DNA from: Gimibacter soli
Lineage (GTDB): Bacteria > Pseudomonadota > Alphaproteobacteria > Sphingomonadales > Kordiimonadaceae
DNA length: 64,000 nucleotides
Direction: 5' to 3'
NCBI RefSeq assembly: GCF_028463845.1
Contig: NZ_CP116805.1
Location: 1,984,001 to 2,048,000 of the forward strand
In this document: piece by piece, positions 26,419 through 36,031 of the stretch
Layout: every line of letters begins with the position of its first letter
Numbering within the stretch: the stretch's first letter is position 1
Position numbers and translations under genes: made by a program
Notes under the pieces: generated by a model
What the model was told of the DNA's origin: nothing
The model's database searches: none
Seen by the model: only the letters and a program-made list of their open reading frames with translations

Positions 26419-29400
26419 TCACGAGCAGCCGCTTGTGCCACCGCAAGTATCGCATTTCAGGCAGGTGCCGTTGCGAACGAGGGTGAAATTCCCGCATTCG
26501 CCGCAGGCGTCGCCTTCATATCCTTTCATGCGGGCGGCTGCGCGGGCGTCCATTGTCGCCTCGGTGCCGCCGTTCGCCATCGCCGAGCCAAGCGTAACGC
26601 GGGCCGTGCCATCGGTGCCGGTGGCACTGGTGGCGGTCACCAATTCGCGCTCTTCCTTGATGGCTTTCTTCGATTTCTCGGTTTTGGACTTCAGCACCAC
26701 AAGGTTGGTGCCGCGTACATAGCCCGAAGAAGCGAGTTTCTGCACGCGCTCCAGCGTTTCGGTCACGTCGTGATCGAGCTCCGGCAGGCCGTCGCCCGCG
26801 TCACCACGGCCGGTAGTGTCGTGCAACAGGTCTGCCGGCGAGGCATGGGCCAGGTCGTCGCGACCGAGATAGGAAATTGCCAGTTCGCGGAAGAGATAGT
26901 CGAGAAGCGAGGTCGCCATCTTGATGGCTTCGTTGCCTTCCACGCGACCGAACGGTTCGAACCGGGTGAAGGTGAAGGCATCGACGAATTCCTCGAGCGG
27001 TACGCCGTACTGGAGGCCTATGGAGATGGCGATGGCAAAATTGTTCATCAGCGAGCGGAAGGCGGCGCCTTCCTTGTGCATATCGATGAAGATCTCGCCG
27101 ACCGAGCCGTCGTCATATTCGCCGGTGCGCAGGTAAACCTTGTGGCCGCCGACGATGGCTTTCTGGGTGTAACCCTTGCGGCGCTCGGGCAGGCGGCGGC
27201 GCTTGGCCGGGCCCTGGCGTTCCACCTCGATGATCCGTTCGACAATGCGTTCGGACACGATCTCGACCTTCTCGGCGAGGGTCTTGTCTTCAAGGTCCTC
27301 GGCAAGGTCTTCGTCATCCAGAAGGGCCGAGTTGAGCGGCTGGCTGAGTTTGGAGCCATCGCGGTACAGCGCATTGGCCTTGAGCGCGAGCGACCAGCTG
27401 AGTTCGTAAGCCTTCAGGCAGTCCTCAACGCTTGCGGCGTTCGGCATGTTGATGGTTTTGGAGATGGCGCCCGAGATGAAGGGCTGGGCTGCCGCCATCA
27501 TAAGGATATGGCTTTCCCAGCTCAGGTAGCGCTTGCCGATCTTGCCGCACGCATTGGCGCAGTCGAACACGGCATAGTGCGTTTCTTTCAGGTGCGGTGC
27601 GCCTTCGAGCGTCATGGCGCCACAGCAATAGATATTGGCCTTGGCCACATCGTCCTTGCTGAAACCAAGCTCGGCCAACAGGTCAAAGCCGAAATCGCTC
27701 AGCTGGTTGCGGTCGAAACCTAAAGTATCGGTGCAGAAGTCGGCGCCAAGGGTCCACTGATTGAACACAAATTTGATATCGAAGGCGTTCTTGAGCTGGG
27801 CTTCGACAAGGCCGATTTCGCGGTCGGTGAAGCCTTTGGCGCGCAGAAGTTCGTGGTTGATGCCGGGCGCACCATCCAGCGTGCCATGGCCGACGGCATA
27901 TTTGTCGATGGCTTCGATCTGGTCGGCATTGTAGCCCAGCACTTCAAGCGCTTGCGGCACAATCCGGTTGATGATCTTGAAATAGCCGCCACCGGCGAGC
28001 TTCTTGAACTTCACCAGCGCGAAATCAGGCTCGATGCCCGTGGTGTCGCAGTCCATGACAAGGCCGATGGTGCCCGTGGGTGCGATCACGGTTGCCTGCG
28101 CGTTGCGGAAGCCGTGCTGCTCGCCAAGTTCCAGCGCCATATCCCACGCACCGGCAGCAGCAGCAGCGAGCGCTGCGTTCGGGCAGCCTTTGATATCAAG
28201 GGCAACCGGGTTGGTATTCAGGCCCTCATAACCTTCATCCTGCCCGTAGGCGGCGCGGCGGTGATTGCGGATCACGCGCAGCATATGATCGGCGTTTTTC
28301 TTGTAGCCCGGGAAGGCGCCAAGTTCGCCTGCCATTTCGGCGGACGTCGCGTAGGAGGTGCCGGTCATCAGCGCCGTGATGGCACCGCAAAGCGCGCGGC
28401 CTTCGCGGCTGTCATAGGGCAGGCCAAGGCTCATCAGCAGGCCACCGATATTGGCGAAGCCAAGGCCGAGGGTACGGTACTCATAGGAAAGCTTGGCAAT
28501 TTCCTTCGAGGGAAACTGTGCCATCAGCACCGAAATCTCAAGCACAACGGTCCACAGCCGGCAGGCATGGCTGAAGCTTTCGATCCGGAAGCCGCCATCC
28601 TCGGTGCGGAAGGTCATCAGGTTCAGGGACGCCAGATTGCAGGCCGTGTCATCCAGGAACATATATTCCGAGCACGGGTTGGAGGCGCGGATATCGCCGG
28701 ACGCCGGGCAGGTGTGCCAATCGTTGATCGTGGTGTGGAACTGGATGCCGGGATCGGCGCAGGACCAAGCCGCATGGCCGATATCGGACCAGAGTTCCTT
28801 AGCGTTCAGCTCTTTCGACACCGCACCTGTGGTGCGGTTGGTGAGTGCCCAGGCGCGGCCTTCGGCAGCGGCCTTCATGAAATCGTCGGTTACCCGGATC
28901 GAGTTGTTCGAGTTCTGGCCGGAAACGGTGAGATAAGCGTCCGAATCCCAGTCGGTGTCGTAGGTCTTGAACTCGATCGAGGTATAGCCCTGTTCGGCGA
29001 ACTGGATGACCCGTTTGATATAATTCTCGGGGATCATCACCTTGCGCGCGGCAATCACCTCTTTCTTCAGGTCCTTGTTGGCCTTCAGGTCAAAGGCATC
29101 CTTGCCAAGCATCTGCCGGCGATCCCAGCAGGCCTTGATGATGCGATTGAGATGGATTTCGTTGAGCTTGGAGCCGGAAACGAGGGCCGCCACCTTCTGC
29201 TCTTCGATGACCTTCCAGTTGATGAAGTTTTCGATATCGGGGTGATCGACATCCACTACCACCATCTTGGCAGCGCGGCGGGTCGTGCCGCCCGACTTGA
29301 TGGCGCCCGCTGCACGGTCACCGATCTTCAGGAAGCTCATGAGGCCCGAGGATTTTCCGCCGCCCGAAAGCCGTTCGCCTTCGCCGCGCACGTTCGAGAA

Positions 29401-30102
29401 GTTGGTGCCGGTGCCGGAGCCATATTTGAAGAGGCGCGCTTCACGGGTCCAGAGATCCATGATCCCGCCTTCATTGACGAGATCGTCGGAGACGGACTGG
29501 ATGAAGCAGGCGTGCGGCTGCGGATGCTCGTACGAGCTTTTGGAACGCACCAGCTTGCCGGTTTCGAAATCCACATAATGGTGGCCTTGCGCCGGGCCGT
29601 CGATCCCGTAAGCCCAGTGAAGGCCGGTATTGAACCATTGCGGGCTGTTCGGTGCGGCCATCTGCGCGGCCAGCATGAAGCGCATTTCATCGAAGAAGGT
29701 ACGGGCGTCGGCTTCGCTATCGAAATAGCCACCTTTCCAGCCCCAATAGGTCCAGGTGCCAGCAAGCCGGTCGAAGACTTGCTTGGCACTCTGTTCGCCG
29801 CCATAGCGTTTCTCTTCCGGCATGGAGGCGAGAGCCGTTTCATCGGCAGCCTTGCGCCACAGCCATGCGGGTACCTCTTTTTCCTTCACGGCCTTCAGGG
29901 CCTGCGGCACCCCGGCCTTGCGGAAATATTTCTGGGCGATGATGTCGGTCGCGACCTGGCTGAAGGTGGCGGGTACTTCGACATCGGCAAGATGAAAGAC
30001 AACCGAGCCATCAGGGTTGCGGATTTCACTCGTCGCCGAGCGCCAATCAAGCGCTGCATACGGGCAGACTTCTGTCGACGTGAAATGCCGGTTGATCTTC
30101 AT
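26419..30102 (-). CDS. nrdJ: Vitamin B12-dependent (class II) ribonucleoside-diphosphate reductase
   Basis: NrdJ reduces ribonucleotides to deoxyribonucleotides using adenosylcobalamin as radical source, and so works with or without oxygen. The 1227-residue product has the conserved NPCSE motif with the thiyl-radical cysteine at C477, and the phosphate-binding loop [17 protein letters not shown] long C-terminus ends in a cysteine-rich zinc-ribbon-like tail (CGECGNF...[14 protein letters not shown]), which probably receives electrons from thioredoxin. It stands alone, with its own promoter, candidate NrdR boxes and a strong terminator. No cobalamin riboswitch was recognised upstream. Confidence 0.96.
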   Translation of the reverse strand: MKINRHFTSTEVCPYAALDWRSATSEIRNPDGSVVFHLADVEVPATFSQVATDIIAQKYFRKAGVPQALKAVKEKEVPAWLWRKAADETALASMPEEKRYGGEQSAKQVFDRLAGTWTYWGWKGGYFDSEADARTFFDEMRFMLAAQMAAPNSPQWFNTGLHWAYGIDGPAQGHHYVDFETGKLVRSKSSYEHPQPHACFIQSVSDDLVNEGGIMDLWTREARLFKYGSGTGTNFSNVRGEGERLSGGGKSSGLMSFLKIGDRAAGAIKSGGTTRRAAKMVVVDVDHPDIENFINWKVIEEQKVAALVSGSKLNEIHLNRIIKACWDRRQMLGKDAFDLKANKDLKKEVIAARKVMIPENYIKRVIQFAEQGYTSIEFKTYDTDWDSDAYLTVSGQNSNNSIRVTDDFMKAAAEGRAWALTNRTTGAVSKELNAKELWSDIGHAAWSCADPGIQFHTTINDWHTCPASGDIRASNPCSEYMFLDDTACNLASLNLMTFRTEDGGFRIESFSHACRLWTVVLEISVLMAQFPSKEIAKLSYEYRTLGLGFANIGGLLMSLGLPYDSREGRALCGAITALMTGTSYATSAEMAGELGAFPGYKKNADHMLRVIRNHRRAAYGQDEGYEGLNTNPVALDIKGCPNAALAAAAAGAWDMALELGEQHGFRNAQATVIAPTGTIGLVMDCDTTGIEPDFALVKFKKLAGGGYFKIINRIVPQALEVLGYNADQIEAIDKYAVGHGTLDGAPGINHELLRAKGFTDREIGLVEAQLKNAFDIKFVFNQWTLGADFCTDTLGFDRNQLSDFGFDLLAELGFSKDDVAKANIYCCGAMTLEGAPHLKETHYAVFDCANACGKIGKRYLSWESHILMMAAAQPFISGAISKTINMPNAASVEDCLKAYELSWSLALKANALYRDGSKLSQPLNSALLDDEDLAEDLEDKTLAEKVEIVSERIVERIIEVERQGPAKRRRLPERRKGYTQKAIVGGHKVYLRTGEYDDGSVGEIFIDMHKEGAAFRSLMNNFAIAISIGLQYGVPLEEFVDAFTFTRFEPFGRVEGNEAIKMATSLLDYLFRELAISYLGRDDLAHASPADLLHDTTGRGDAGDGLPELDHDVTETLERVQKLASSGYVRGTNLVVLKSKTEKSKKAIKEERELVTATSATGTDGTARVTLGSAMANGGTEATMDARAAARMKGYEGDACGECGNFTLVRNGTCLKCDTCGGTSGCS

Positions 30103-30258
30103 GGCCGATCGTTCCCCCTGAACAAAAAATTACAAAGTCTCGATGCCGGGGGCGCGCTTCTTATCAAGCGTCGGCGGTCATGGCACGGGAGGGCTCCTCA
30201 TGGCTGGGAGCGGCGCACTATAAGCTGATGTCTGTCCCCCGTGGGTTTGCCAGTCCCG

Positions 30259-30274
30259 ACACAATATCTTGGGA
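30259..30274. promoter_or_regulatory. Candidate NrdR box A
   Basis: ACACAATATCTTGGGA fits the NrdR consensus (acaCwAtATaTwGtgt) at most positions. Its start is 32 bp from that of box B, the spacing usual for NrdR box pairs. It lies just downstream of the predicted nrdJ transcription start. Confidence 0.6.
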
Positions 30275-30290
30275 TTGGCCCCCGATCAGG

Positions 30291-30306
30291 ACACAATCCT
30301 ATGGAT
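30291..30306. promoter_or_regulatory. Candidate NrdR box B
   Basis: ACACAATCCTATGGAT shares its first seven bases with box A and keeps the TG half-site, but departs from consensus at the centre. It covers the nrdJ -10 element. Confidence 0.5.
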
Positions 30307-30324
30307 CATATTGGGGTGCGACAA
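30296..30324 (-). promoter_or_regulatory. Candidate nrdJ promoter
   Basis: On the minus strand TTGTCG (plus 30319-30324) and TAGGAT (plus 30296-30301) are separated by 17 nt. The -10 lies inside NrdR box B. Confidence 0.5.
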
Positions 30325-30452
30325 GCGCAAAATTCCAGATATTGTGGTTGACACCGGGGGGCTGAACGAAGGTTGGGGTTCGACTCGCGGTGGCACTTGG
30401 TATCGCCGCAATTTGGCCCCGATTGTCGGGCATCCAGTCTTTTGTGCATCGT

Positions 30453-30480
30453 TTGCTTTTCAGGCTGGTGCGACTATGCT
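30453..30480 (+). promoter_or_regulatory. Candidate promoter of the NDUFA12-mlaD-DUF2155 operon
   Basis: TTGCTT at 30453-30458 and TATGCT at 30475-30480 are separated by 16 nt and would give a leader of about 57 nt. Confidence 0.45.
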
Positions 30481-30544
30481 AAACGGGCGCACATGATGCG
30501 GAACCGTCCGTAGAGAGCCTTTATTCCCAAGGACCTGAAACCCT

Positions 30545-30943
30545 ATGGCAAACCTGATCGAGAAACTTTTCTCCTCTCCGATTTTCACCTGGTGGAACAG
30601 CGCGACCTTCGGTACGCGGCTTTACACTGCCCGCAAGGGCGTCAAGGTCGGTGAAGACAAGGAAGGCAACGTCTATTACCGCGAGAAGGACGGTAAGCGT
30701 CGCTGGGTCATCTACAAGAATGGCCCGATTGAAGCTTCCCGCGTGCCGGCGGAATGGCATGGCTGGCTGCATTATACGGTGGACACCCCGCCGAGCGAGC
30801 AGCCGCTGCCGACCAAATCCTGGGAAAAAGACCATGTGCCGAACCTGACCGGCACCGCCGGCGCCTATGTGCCGCCGGGCAGCCAGCGCGCCGGTGGCCA
30901 GCGGGCGGCCTCGTCCTCCGATTATGAAGCCTGGAAGCCCTGA
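30545..30943 (+). CDS. NADH:ubiquinone oxidoreductase subunit NDUFA12 homologue
   Basis: The 132-residue protein is the bacterial homologue of mitochondrial complex I accessory subunit NDUFA12/B17.2, found in alphaproteobacteria. Conserved features are FFTWWNSATFGTRLYT-like residues near the N-terminus, YYRE, and RRWVIYKNGPIEASRVPAEWHGWLH. It is a peripheral subunit that stabilises the junction of the complex I arms. As is usual in this class, it lies outside the nuo operon and directly before mlaD and DUF2155 genes. AAGGA lies 12 nt before the ATG. Confidence 0.95.
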   Translation: MANLIEKLFSSPIFTWWNSATFGTRLYTARKGVKVGEDKEGNVYYREKDGKRRWVIYKNGPIEASRVPAEWHGWLHYTVDTPPSEQPLPTKSWEKDHVPNLTGTAGAYVPPGSQRAGGQRAASSSDYEAWKP

Positions 30944-30968
30944 CGGCATCCGGGGAGTTTGACCTGAT

Positions 30969-31445
30969 ATGACATCCAACTGGATTGAAACGATTGTCGG
31001 CGCCGCTGTTCTGGTGGTGGCCGGCTGGTTCCTCATCTTCGCCTACGACCGCACGGAAGGCGGTATGGGGGGCGGCTATGAGCTTTCGGCCCGTTTCAAC
31101 CGGGTCAGCGGCCTCACGATTGGCAGCGATGTGCGCCTTTCGGGCATCAAGGTTGGTGCCGTGAAGTCGCAGAAGATCGACCCCGAAACCTATCAGGCGA
31201 TTGTCACCTTCTCGGTGACGAAAGAGGTGGAGCTGCCGGAAGACTCGGGCGCTGCCATCACGTCGGAAGGTTTGCTCGGCGGCAATTACCTTGCCCTGAT
31301 CCCCGGCGGCAGCGATGAAATGCTGGCCGACGGCGACGAGATTTCCGAAACGCAGGACGCCGTGGACCTGATGGGCCTCATTGGCAAATTCATGTATAGC
31401 GGCGATGACAAGAAAGCGTCGGGCAGTGAGAACAAGCCGTCCTGA
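30969..31445 (+). CDS. mlaD: Outer-membrane lipid asymmetry maintenance protein MlaD
   Basis: MlaD is the periplasmic MCE-domain subunit of the MlaFEDB ABC transporter, which moves phospholipids between the inner membrane and the outer membrane. The 158-residue product has one N-terminal transmembrane helix (IETIVGAAVLVVAGWFLIF). The MCE domain follows, with FNRVSGLTIGSDVRLSGIKVG and LLGGNYLALIPGG. The other Mla subunits are not in this window. GGGGAG precedes the ATG. It is 25 nt after the NDUFA12 gene and overlaps the DUF2155 gene. Confidence 0.93.
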   Translation: MTSNWIETIVGAAVLVVAGWFLIFAYDRTEGGMGGGYELSARFNRVSGLTIGSDVRLSGIKVGAVKSQKIDPETYQAIVTFSVTKEVELPEDSGAAITSEGLLGGNYLALIPGGSDEMLADGDEISETQDAVDLMGLIGKFMYSGDDKKASGSENKPS

Positions 31446-31881
31446 CCGCGCGCTGGCGCTGATCCTTGGCCTGATGCTGGCCGCCCCCGTGGCGGCGCAG
31501 GAAACGAGCCTGCCTATCGAGCGGCCGAGCGCGGTCGAGATCGAGGCTGCCGAGCCGACAATCGCCGTTCTCCGTGCCCTCGACAAGATCACCGCCCGTA
31601 TCACCGAGCTTGAAATCCCGGTTGGCGGCAAACAGGGCTTCGGCACGCTGACCATCGACGTGCAATATTGCCGCTCGCGCCCGCCCATCGAGGCGCCCGA
31701 GAGCTTCGCTTACCTGACGATCCATGACCGGCCTGCCGGGCAAACCGAAGAAGTGAAGGTGTTTGAAGGCTGGATGCTGGCCTCGTCGCCGGCGCTCAAT
31801 GGCCTTGAGCATCCTGTCTATGATGTCTGGGTTATCGCCTGCAAGGCAGCAGCCCCCGAAAGCGACGCTGGCAGCCGCTGA
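31405..31881 (+). CDS. Secreted DUF2155 protein
   Basis: The 158-residue product has a basic n-region and hydrophobic core ([17 protein letters not shown]) forming a signal peptide. The DUF2155 domain follows: [27 protein letters not shown], and a C-terminal [10 protein letters not shown]. Two cysteines are positioned to form a disulfide. Function is unknown, but the gene travels with mlaD and NDUFA12 genes in alphaproteobacteria. The start could be ATG 31405 or GTG 31426; both overlap mlaD. The 3' end overlaps the convergent aat gene by 64 bp. Confidence 0.85.
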   Translation: MTRKRRAVRTSRPDRALALILGLMLAAPVAAQETSLPIERPSAVEIEAAEPTIAVLRALDKITARITELEIPVGGKQGFGTLTIDVQYCRSRPPIEAPESFAYLTIHDRPAGQTEEVKVFEGWMLASSPALNGLEHPVYDVWVIACKAAAPESDAGSR

Positions 31882-32477
31882 AAATCGGCGTCTTCAATCG
31901 CCAGCGAGTCGCGCAGGCGTGCCTTATATTCCCCGCGCGGAATTTCTATAGCCCCGAACTGTCTCAGATGCTCGGTCACGAACTGGGTGTCGAGAAGCCC
32001 GAAGCGTCCGGCTTTGAGGCGTGCAGCCAGATGCACCAGCGCCACCTTGCTGGCATCTGTTGCCCGGTGGAACATGCTTTCCCCGAAAAAGGCCCCGCGC
32101 AGGCGAACGCCATATAGCCCGCCGACCAGTTCGCCGTCCTGCCAGCATTCCACGCTGTGCGCGAAGCCCATCTCGTGCAGCTCGGTGTAAAGATCCTCGA
32201 TCCGTTCGCTGATCCAGGTGCTTTCGCGTGCGCGGGCAGGGGCGGCGCAGGACCGCACAACCTGCCGGAAGGCGCTGTCCACCTTCACGGTGAAAACATC
32301 GCGGCGCACCGTGGCGGCAAGCTTGCGGGAAATATGGAAATTCTTGAGCGGCAGGATGCCGCGCGCGTCCGGATCAATCCAGAAAAGGCTGTCGTCGTCG
32401 CGGGCCTCCGCCATCGGGAAGACCCCGGCGGCATAGGCCTGCAACAGAAGCTCAGGGGAGACAGTGCGATCGCTCAT
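31818..32477 (-). CDS. aat: Leucyl/phenylalanyl-tRNA-protein transferase
   Basis: Aat transfers Leu or Phe from aminoacyl-tRNA to proteins with N-terminal Lys or Arg, marking them for ClpAP through ClpS. The 219-residue product shows the conserved blocks [52 protein letters not shown] and the C-terminal ITQTS. GGGGGAG precedes the ATG at 32477. It lies downstream of accC on the same strand. The last 64 bp overlap the convergent DUF2155 gene. Confidence 0.95.
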   Translation of the reverse strand: MSDRTVSPELLLQAYAAGVFPMAEARDDDSLFWIDPDARGILPLKNFHISRKLAATVRRDVFTVKVDSAFRQVVRSCAAPARARESTWISERIEDLYTELHEMGFAHSVECWQDGELVGGLYGVRLRGAFFGESMFHRATDASKVALVHLAARLKAGRFGLLDTQFVTEHLRQFGAIEIPRGEYKARLRDSLAIEDADFQRLPASLSGAAALQAITQTS

Positions 32478-32534
32478 GTCTCCCCCTTGCATGCATGCGT
32501 GACGCGCCGCTCAAACGCCGCGCGGGCTTTATGC

Positions 32535-33890
32535 CTACTTTTCCTTGGCGTTGTGAGTTGCCAGGAATTTCTCGAGCCAGTGGATGTCATATTTTCCGGC
32601 GCGGAAGTCATCATTTTCAATCAGGGTCTGGTGCAAGGGGATCGTTGTCGTGACACCCGAAACCACGAACTCCTCCAGCGAGCGACGCAGGCGGAGCAGG
32701 CAGCCTTCGCGGGTGTAACCCGAAACGATCAGCTTGGCGACCATGCTGTCATAATAGGGCGGGATCGCATAGCCCGCATAGATCGCGCTGTCGCACCGCA
32801 CATTGAGGCCGCCCGGTACATGATATTGGGTGACCATGCCGGGGCTCGGCACGAAGGTGAAGGGATGCTCGGCATTGATGCGGCATTCGATGGCATGACC
32901 GTGGAAGCGCACCATATCCTGCGTGTAGGAAAGCGGCGCGCCCGAAGCCACGCGGATCTGCTCGCGCACGATATCGATGCCGGTGATCATTTCTGTCACC
33001 GGATGCTCCACCTGCACGCGGGTGTTCATCTCGATGAAGTAAAACTCACCGTCCTCATAAAGGAACTCGATGGTACCGGCACCCGAATAGCCGAAGTCCG
33101 CCATGGCCTTGGCGACGATGCCGCCCATGCGCTGGCGGGTTTCCTCGTTGATCACGGGCGATGGTGCCTCTTCCAGGACCTTCTGGTGGCGGCGCTGCAG
33201 CGAGCAGTCGCGTTCCCCGAGGTGGATACAGTTGCCGTGATTGTCGCCGATGATCTGGAATTCGATATGGCGCGGTTTTCCGAGGAATTTCTCGATGTAA
33301 ACAGCGTCATCCCCGAAAGCGGCCTTGGCTTCGGTACGGCAGGCATTGAGCGCGGTCGGCAGCTCTTCTTTCGAGCGCACGACTTTCATGCCACGGCCAC
33401 CACCGCCGGCAGCGGCCTTGATGATGACCGGGTAGCCGATCTTTTCGCAAACGGCGCGGGCTTCCTCGTCGGTCGTCACGCCACCGTCCGAACCGGGCAC
33501 CACGGGGATGCCGAGCTTCTTGACGGTTTCCTTGGCGATGATCTTGTCGCCCATCATGCGGATATGTTCGGGGCTCGGGCCGATGAAGGCGATGCCATGG
33601 TCGCGCAGGATTTCTGCGAACCGGGCATTTTCCGAAAGGAAACCATAGCCGGGGTGAACCGCATCGGCGCCGGTGATTTCAGCGGCAGCGATCAGGCGCG
33701 GGATATTCAGGTAGCTTTCACGCGACGGGGCAGGGCCGATACAGACCGATTCGTCTGCAAGGCGCACATGCATGGCATCGGAATCGGCTGTGGAGTGCAC
33801 AGCCACCGTCTTGATGCCCATCTCGTGACAGGCCCGGTGAATCCTGAGGGCGATTTCGCCCCGGTTGGCGATCAGGACTTTCTTGAACAT
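32535..33890 (-). CDS. accC: Acetyl-CoA carboxylase, biotin carboxylase subunit
   Basis: AccC uses ATP and bicarbonate to carboxylate biotin on AccB, the first half-reaction of fatty-acid synthesis. The 451-residue product starts [16 protein letters not shown]. The ATP-grasp glycine-rich loop [14 protein letters not shown] and the motif [14 protein letters not shown], with catalytic Glu and Arg, are present. It is 11 nt downstream of accB; the order aroQ-accB-accC-aat on this strand suggests one operon. Confidence 0.97.
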   Translation of the reverse strand: MFKKVLIANRGEIALRIHRACHEMGIKTVAVHSTADSDAMHVRLADESVCIGPAPSRESYLNIPRLIAAAEITGADAVHPGYGFLSENARFAEILRDHGIAFIGPSPEHIRMMGDKIIAKETVKKLGIPVVPGSDGGVTTDEEARAVCEKIGYPVIIKAAAGGGGRGMKVVRSKEELPTALNACRTEAKAAFGDDAVYIEKFLGKPRHIEFQIIGDNHGNCIHLGERDCSLQRRHQKVLEEAPSPVINEETRQRMGGIVAKAMADFGYSGAGTIEFLYEDGEFYFIEMNTRVQVEHPVTEMITGIDIVREQIRVASGAPLSYTQDMVRFHGHAIECRINAEHPFTFVPSPGMVTQYHVPGGLNVRCDSAIYAGYAIPPYYDSMVAKLIVSGYTREGCLLRLRRSLEEFVVSGVTTTIPLHQTLIENDDFRAGKYDIHWLEKFLATHNAKEK

Positions 33891-33901
33891 TGGCTGGCGC
33901 C

Positions 33902-34378
33902 TTATTCGATAATCATCAGGGGCTGGCCGAATTCAACCGGCTGCGCATCGCCGATCAGGATTTCCTTCACGGTGCCGGATTTGGGCGCGGCAATCTGGTT
34001 CATCACTTTCATGGCTTCGATGATGAGGATGGTTTCGCCTTCCTTCACCTGCTGGCCAACCTTCACGAACGGCGCAGCTTCGGGAGACGGCGACAGGTAA
34101 ACGGTGCCAACCATCGGCGAGGGCACAGCACCCGGATGATCTTCGGCAGCGGCGGCGGCAGCCACTGGGGCAGCGGCAACGGGTGCTGCGGCAGGCGCCG
34201 CAACGGGGGCAGCGGCCATGGGGGCCGGCATCGAATAGGTCATCGCAGCCTGCGGCACTTCGCGGGCTACACGGATGCGGAAATCATCCTCTTCGACCTC
34301 GATTTCGCTCAGCGTCGACTTGTCGAGCAGTTCGGCGAGTTCGCGGATAAGTTCTTTATAATCATTGAGTTTTGACAT
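33902..34378 (-). CDS. accB: Acetyl-CoA carboxylase, biotin carboxyl carrier protein
   Basis: AccB carries biotin between the carboxylase and transferase subunits. The 158-residue protein has an N-terminal helical region and an Ala/Pro-rich mobile linker (about residues 48-80). The biotinyl domain follows, with the target lysine K124 in EAMKVMN. It is directly upstream of accC. The palindrome at 34423 separates it from aroQ and may reduce read-through. Confidence 0.97.
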   Translation of the reverse strand: MSKLNDYKELIRELAELLDKSTLSEIEVEEDDFRIRVAREVPQAAMTYSMPAPMAAAPVAAPAAAPVAAAPVAAAAAAEDHPGAVPSPMVGTVYLSPSPEAAPFVKVGQQVKEGETILIIEAMKVMNQIAAPKSGTVKEILIGDAQPVEFGQPLMIIE

Positions 34379-34422
34379 CAGGGTATCCCCCAGTTCTGAC
34401 TTGTTCTGTTATCTGATTAGAG

Positions 34423-34447
34423 TGACCGGCCTTGGCCTGGCCGGTCA
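34423..34447. terminator. Strong palindrome at the end of aroQ
   Basis: TGACCGGCC at 34423-34431 pairs perfectly with GGCCGGTCA at 34439-34447, with a 7-nt loop; it overlaps the aroQ stop codon. No U-run follows on the minus strand, so it may be an attenuator or mRNA-end stabiliser before accB. Confidence 0.5.
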
Positions 34448-34906
34448 GGTCTTGGCCCGGTCGAGAAGGGCACTGGCTGCGTCGATGGCGAGCCGGTAGC
34501 CGTCCGCGCCAAACCCGCAGATGACCCCGGCAGCAACCGGCGACACATGCGAATGATGGCGGAACTCTTCTCGCGCGAAGATATTGGAAAGATGCACTTC
34601 GATCACCGGCAGGGCGACGGCACTGAGCGCGTCGCGCACGGCGATCGAGGTGTGCGTATAGGCGGCGGCATTCAGGATGATGACATCCGCGTCCCCCTTG
34701 GCGGACTGAATCCAGTCCACAAGCGTACCTTCGCTGTTGGTTTGTCGGAAATCGGCAGCAAGGCCATGCCTGCCCGCAGCCTCATGGCACAGGGCCTCAA
34801 TATCGGCGAGCGTCGTGGTGCCATAGGTGGCCACTTCGCGGGTGCCGAGAAGATTGAGGTTAGGACCATTAAGGATCAGGATTTTTGCGTCCCGGGTTTG
34901 GGGCAT
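34445..34906 (-). CDS. aroQ: Type II 3-dehydroquinate dehydratase
   Basis: AroQ dehydrates 3-dehydroquinate to 3-dehydroshikimate in the shikimate pathway and is a dodecamer in other bacteria. The 153-residue product has [14 protein letters not shown], with the catalytic tyrosine at Y28 in a flexible loop read here as REVATYG. The substrate-binding NAAAYTHTS follows, then the catalytic His in EVHLSNI. The ATG at 34906 begins the conserved N-terminus; the open frame extends to 35056 across the divergent promoter. aroQ heads the accB-accC-aat strand, a common order in alphaproteobacteria. Confidence 0.95.
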   Translation of the reverse strand: MPQTRDAKILILNGPNLNLLGTREVATYGTTTLADIEALCHEAAGRHGLAADFRQTNSEGTLVDWIQSAKGDADVIILNAAAYTHTSIAVRDALSAVALPVIEVHLSNIFAREEFRHHSHVSPVAAGVICGFGADGYRLAIDAASALLDRAKT

Positions 34907-34945
34907 GCCACCGTCCGATCTGTCGACTGAGCGCTTGATGGCCCC

Positions 34946-34973
34946 TGTATAATGCCATATGTAGGCAATGCAA
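34946..34973. promoter_or_regulatory. Overlapping divergent promoters of aroQ and thiS-thiG
   Basis: On plus, a perfect TATAAT lies at 34948-34953, but no good -35 is seen. On minus, TTGCAT (plus 34968-34973) and TATACA (plus 34946-34951) are separated by 16 nt. The two -10 boxes overlap, so the promoters should compete. No TPP riboswitch was recognised in the thiS leader. Confidence 0.45.
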
Positions 34974-35047
34974 AGCCGGAACCGCATGGTCCATGTTTGA
35001 TGATGCGGACAGCCCCACCTTCCCGCACTGACGAAACGGACAGAGAC

Positions 35048-36025
35048 GTGATTCATCTGACAGTTAACGGCGACCCCAAATCCATCGAAACGCCGGTCAC
35101 CCTTGATGCCTTCCTCACCTCGCTCGGCCTTGATCCGACCAAGATCGCGGTAGAGCGCAACCTCGCCATCGTGCCGAAATCAACCTACGGCGAAACGACG
35201 CTGGCGGACGGCGACAGGCTCGAAATCGTCCATTTCATCGGGGGCGGCAACACGAAGGGCGACAGCTGGTCGGTCGGCGGCAAGACATACTCGTCCCGCC
35301 TGATTGTAGGCACCGGCAAATACAAGGATTTCCAACAGACCGCCGAGGCCATCACGGCTTCGGGCGCTGAAATCGTCACGGTGGCCGTGCGCCGCGTGAA
35401 TGTGACAAACCCCAACGAGCCGCGCCTTGTGGATTTCGTGGACCCGAAAAAGATCACCTATCTGCCGAACACGGCGGGTTGCTTCACAGCGGACGACGCG
35501 CTCCGCACCCTGCGGCTGGCGCGCGAGGCCGGGGGCTGGGATCTGGTGAAGCTTGAAGTGCTGGGCGACCAGAAGACGCTTTACCCGAATATCGTGGAGA
35601 CGCTTTCAGCCGCTGAAACCCTGATCAACGAGGGTTTCAAGGTGATGGTCTATACGAACGATGACCCTATTATCGCCAAGCGGCTGGAAGATATGGGCTG
35701 CGTGGCGATCATGCCGCTTGGCGCGCCCATCGGTTCGGGCCTTGGTATCCAGAACCCGGTGCAGATTCGCCTGATCATCGAACAGGCGAAAGTGCCGGTG
35801 CTGGTGGACGCGGGCGTTGGCACGGCCTCAGACGCTGCCATCGCCATGGAACTTGGCTGTGACGGTGTTCTCATGAATACCGCGATTGCCGAGGCAAAAG
35901 ACCCGGTCCTGATGGCGCATGCCATGAAGCTCGCGGTCGAATCCGGCCGGGCCGCCTATCTCGCCGGGCGGATGCCCAAGAAGAAATATGCGGACCCGAG
36001 CTCGCCGCTCTACGGCCTGATCTGA
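35048..36025 (+). CDS. thiG: Fused sulfur carrier ThiS - thiazole synthase ThiG
   Basis: One uninterrupted frame of 325 residues joins both proteins. Residues 1-67 are a ubiquitin-like ThiS ending in HFIGGG, whose diglycine would normally be the free C-terminus that is converted to a thiocarboxylate. After a short linker (NTKGDSW), residues of about 75-325 are a full ThiG barrel: [11 protein letters not shown], the Schiff-base lysine K168 in VKLEVLGD, and [11 protein letters not shown]. ThiG condenses deoxyxylulose phosphate, dehydroglycine and ThiS-bound sulfur into the thiazole of thiamine. The GTG at 35048 was chosen because ThiS begins there. No thiF, thiE or thiO is in the window. Confidence 0.94.
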   Translation: MIHLTVNGDPKSIETPVTLDAFLTSLGLDPTKIAVERNLAIVPKSTYGETTLADGDRLEIVHFIGGGNTKGDSWSVGGKTYSSRLIVGTGKYKDFQQTAEAITASGAEIVTVAVRRVNVTNPNEPRLVDFVDPKKITYLPNTAGCFTADDALRTLRLAREAGGWDLVKLEVLGDQKTLYPNIVETLSAAETLINEGFKVMVYTNDDPIIAKRLEDMGCVAIMPLGAPIGSGLGIQNPVQIRLIIEQAKVPVLVDAGVGTASDAAIAMELGCDGVLMNTAIAEAKDPVLMAHAMKLAVESGRAAYLAGRMPKKKYADPSSPLYGLI

Positions 36026-36031
36026 TCCTGC

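Larger units (their letters stand above)
30103..30544. other. 442-bp intergenic region between divergent nrdJ and NDUFA12 genes
   Basis: No convincing gene is seen; the short open frames here (for example 30269-30496 on plus) encode nothing recognisable. The region holds the nrdJ promoter with two NrdR-like boxes and the promoter of the NDUFA12 gene. The nrdJ leader is about 185 nt, long enough for RNA-level regulation, but no B12-box was found. Confidence 0.6.

Noticed and set aside
27853-30228. A 791-codon plus-strand frame opposite nrdJ
   Set aside because: It is a shadow of nrdJ caused by codon bias. It has no domain, no ribosome-binding site that stands out, and it overlaps the conserved enzyme completely.
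30103-30290. Cobalamin riboswitch in the nrdJ leader
   Set aside because: No B12-box or the expected conserved GCCACTG-type segment was found on the minus strand by eye. A covariance search could still overturn this.
30356-30400. tRNA or tmRNA-like sequence (GGGGCTGA followed by GGGTTCGACTC)
   Set aside because: The T-arm stem does not pair well, no acceptor, anticodon or tag-coding region follows, and there is no CCA end.
34907-35047. TPP riboswitch in the thiS-thiG leader
   Set aside because: Only a short CTGAG match was seen. The other conserved THI-box segments are absent and the region is filled by divergent promoters.
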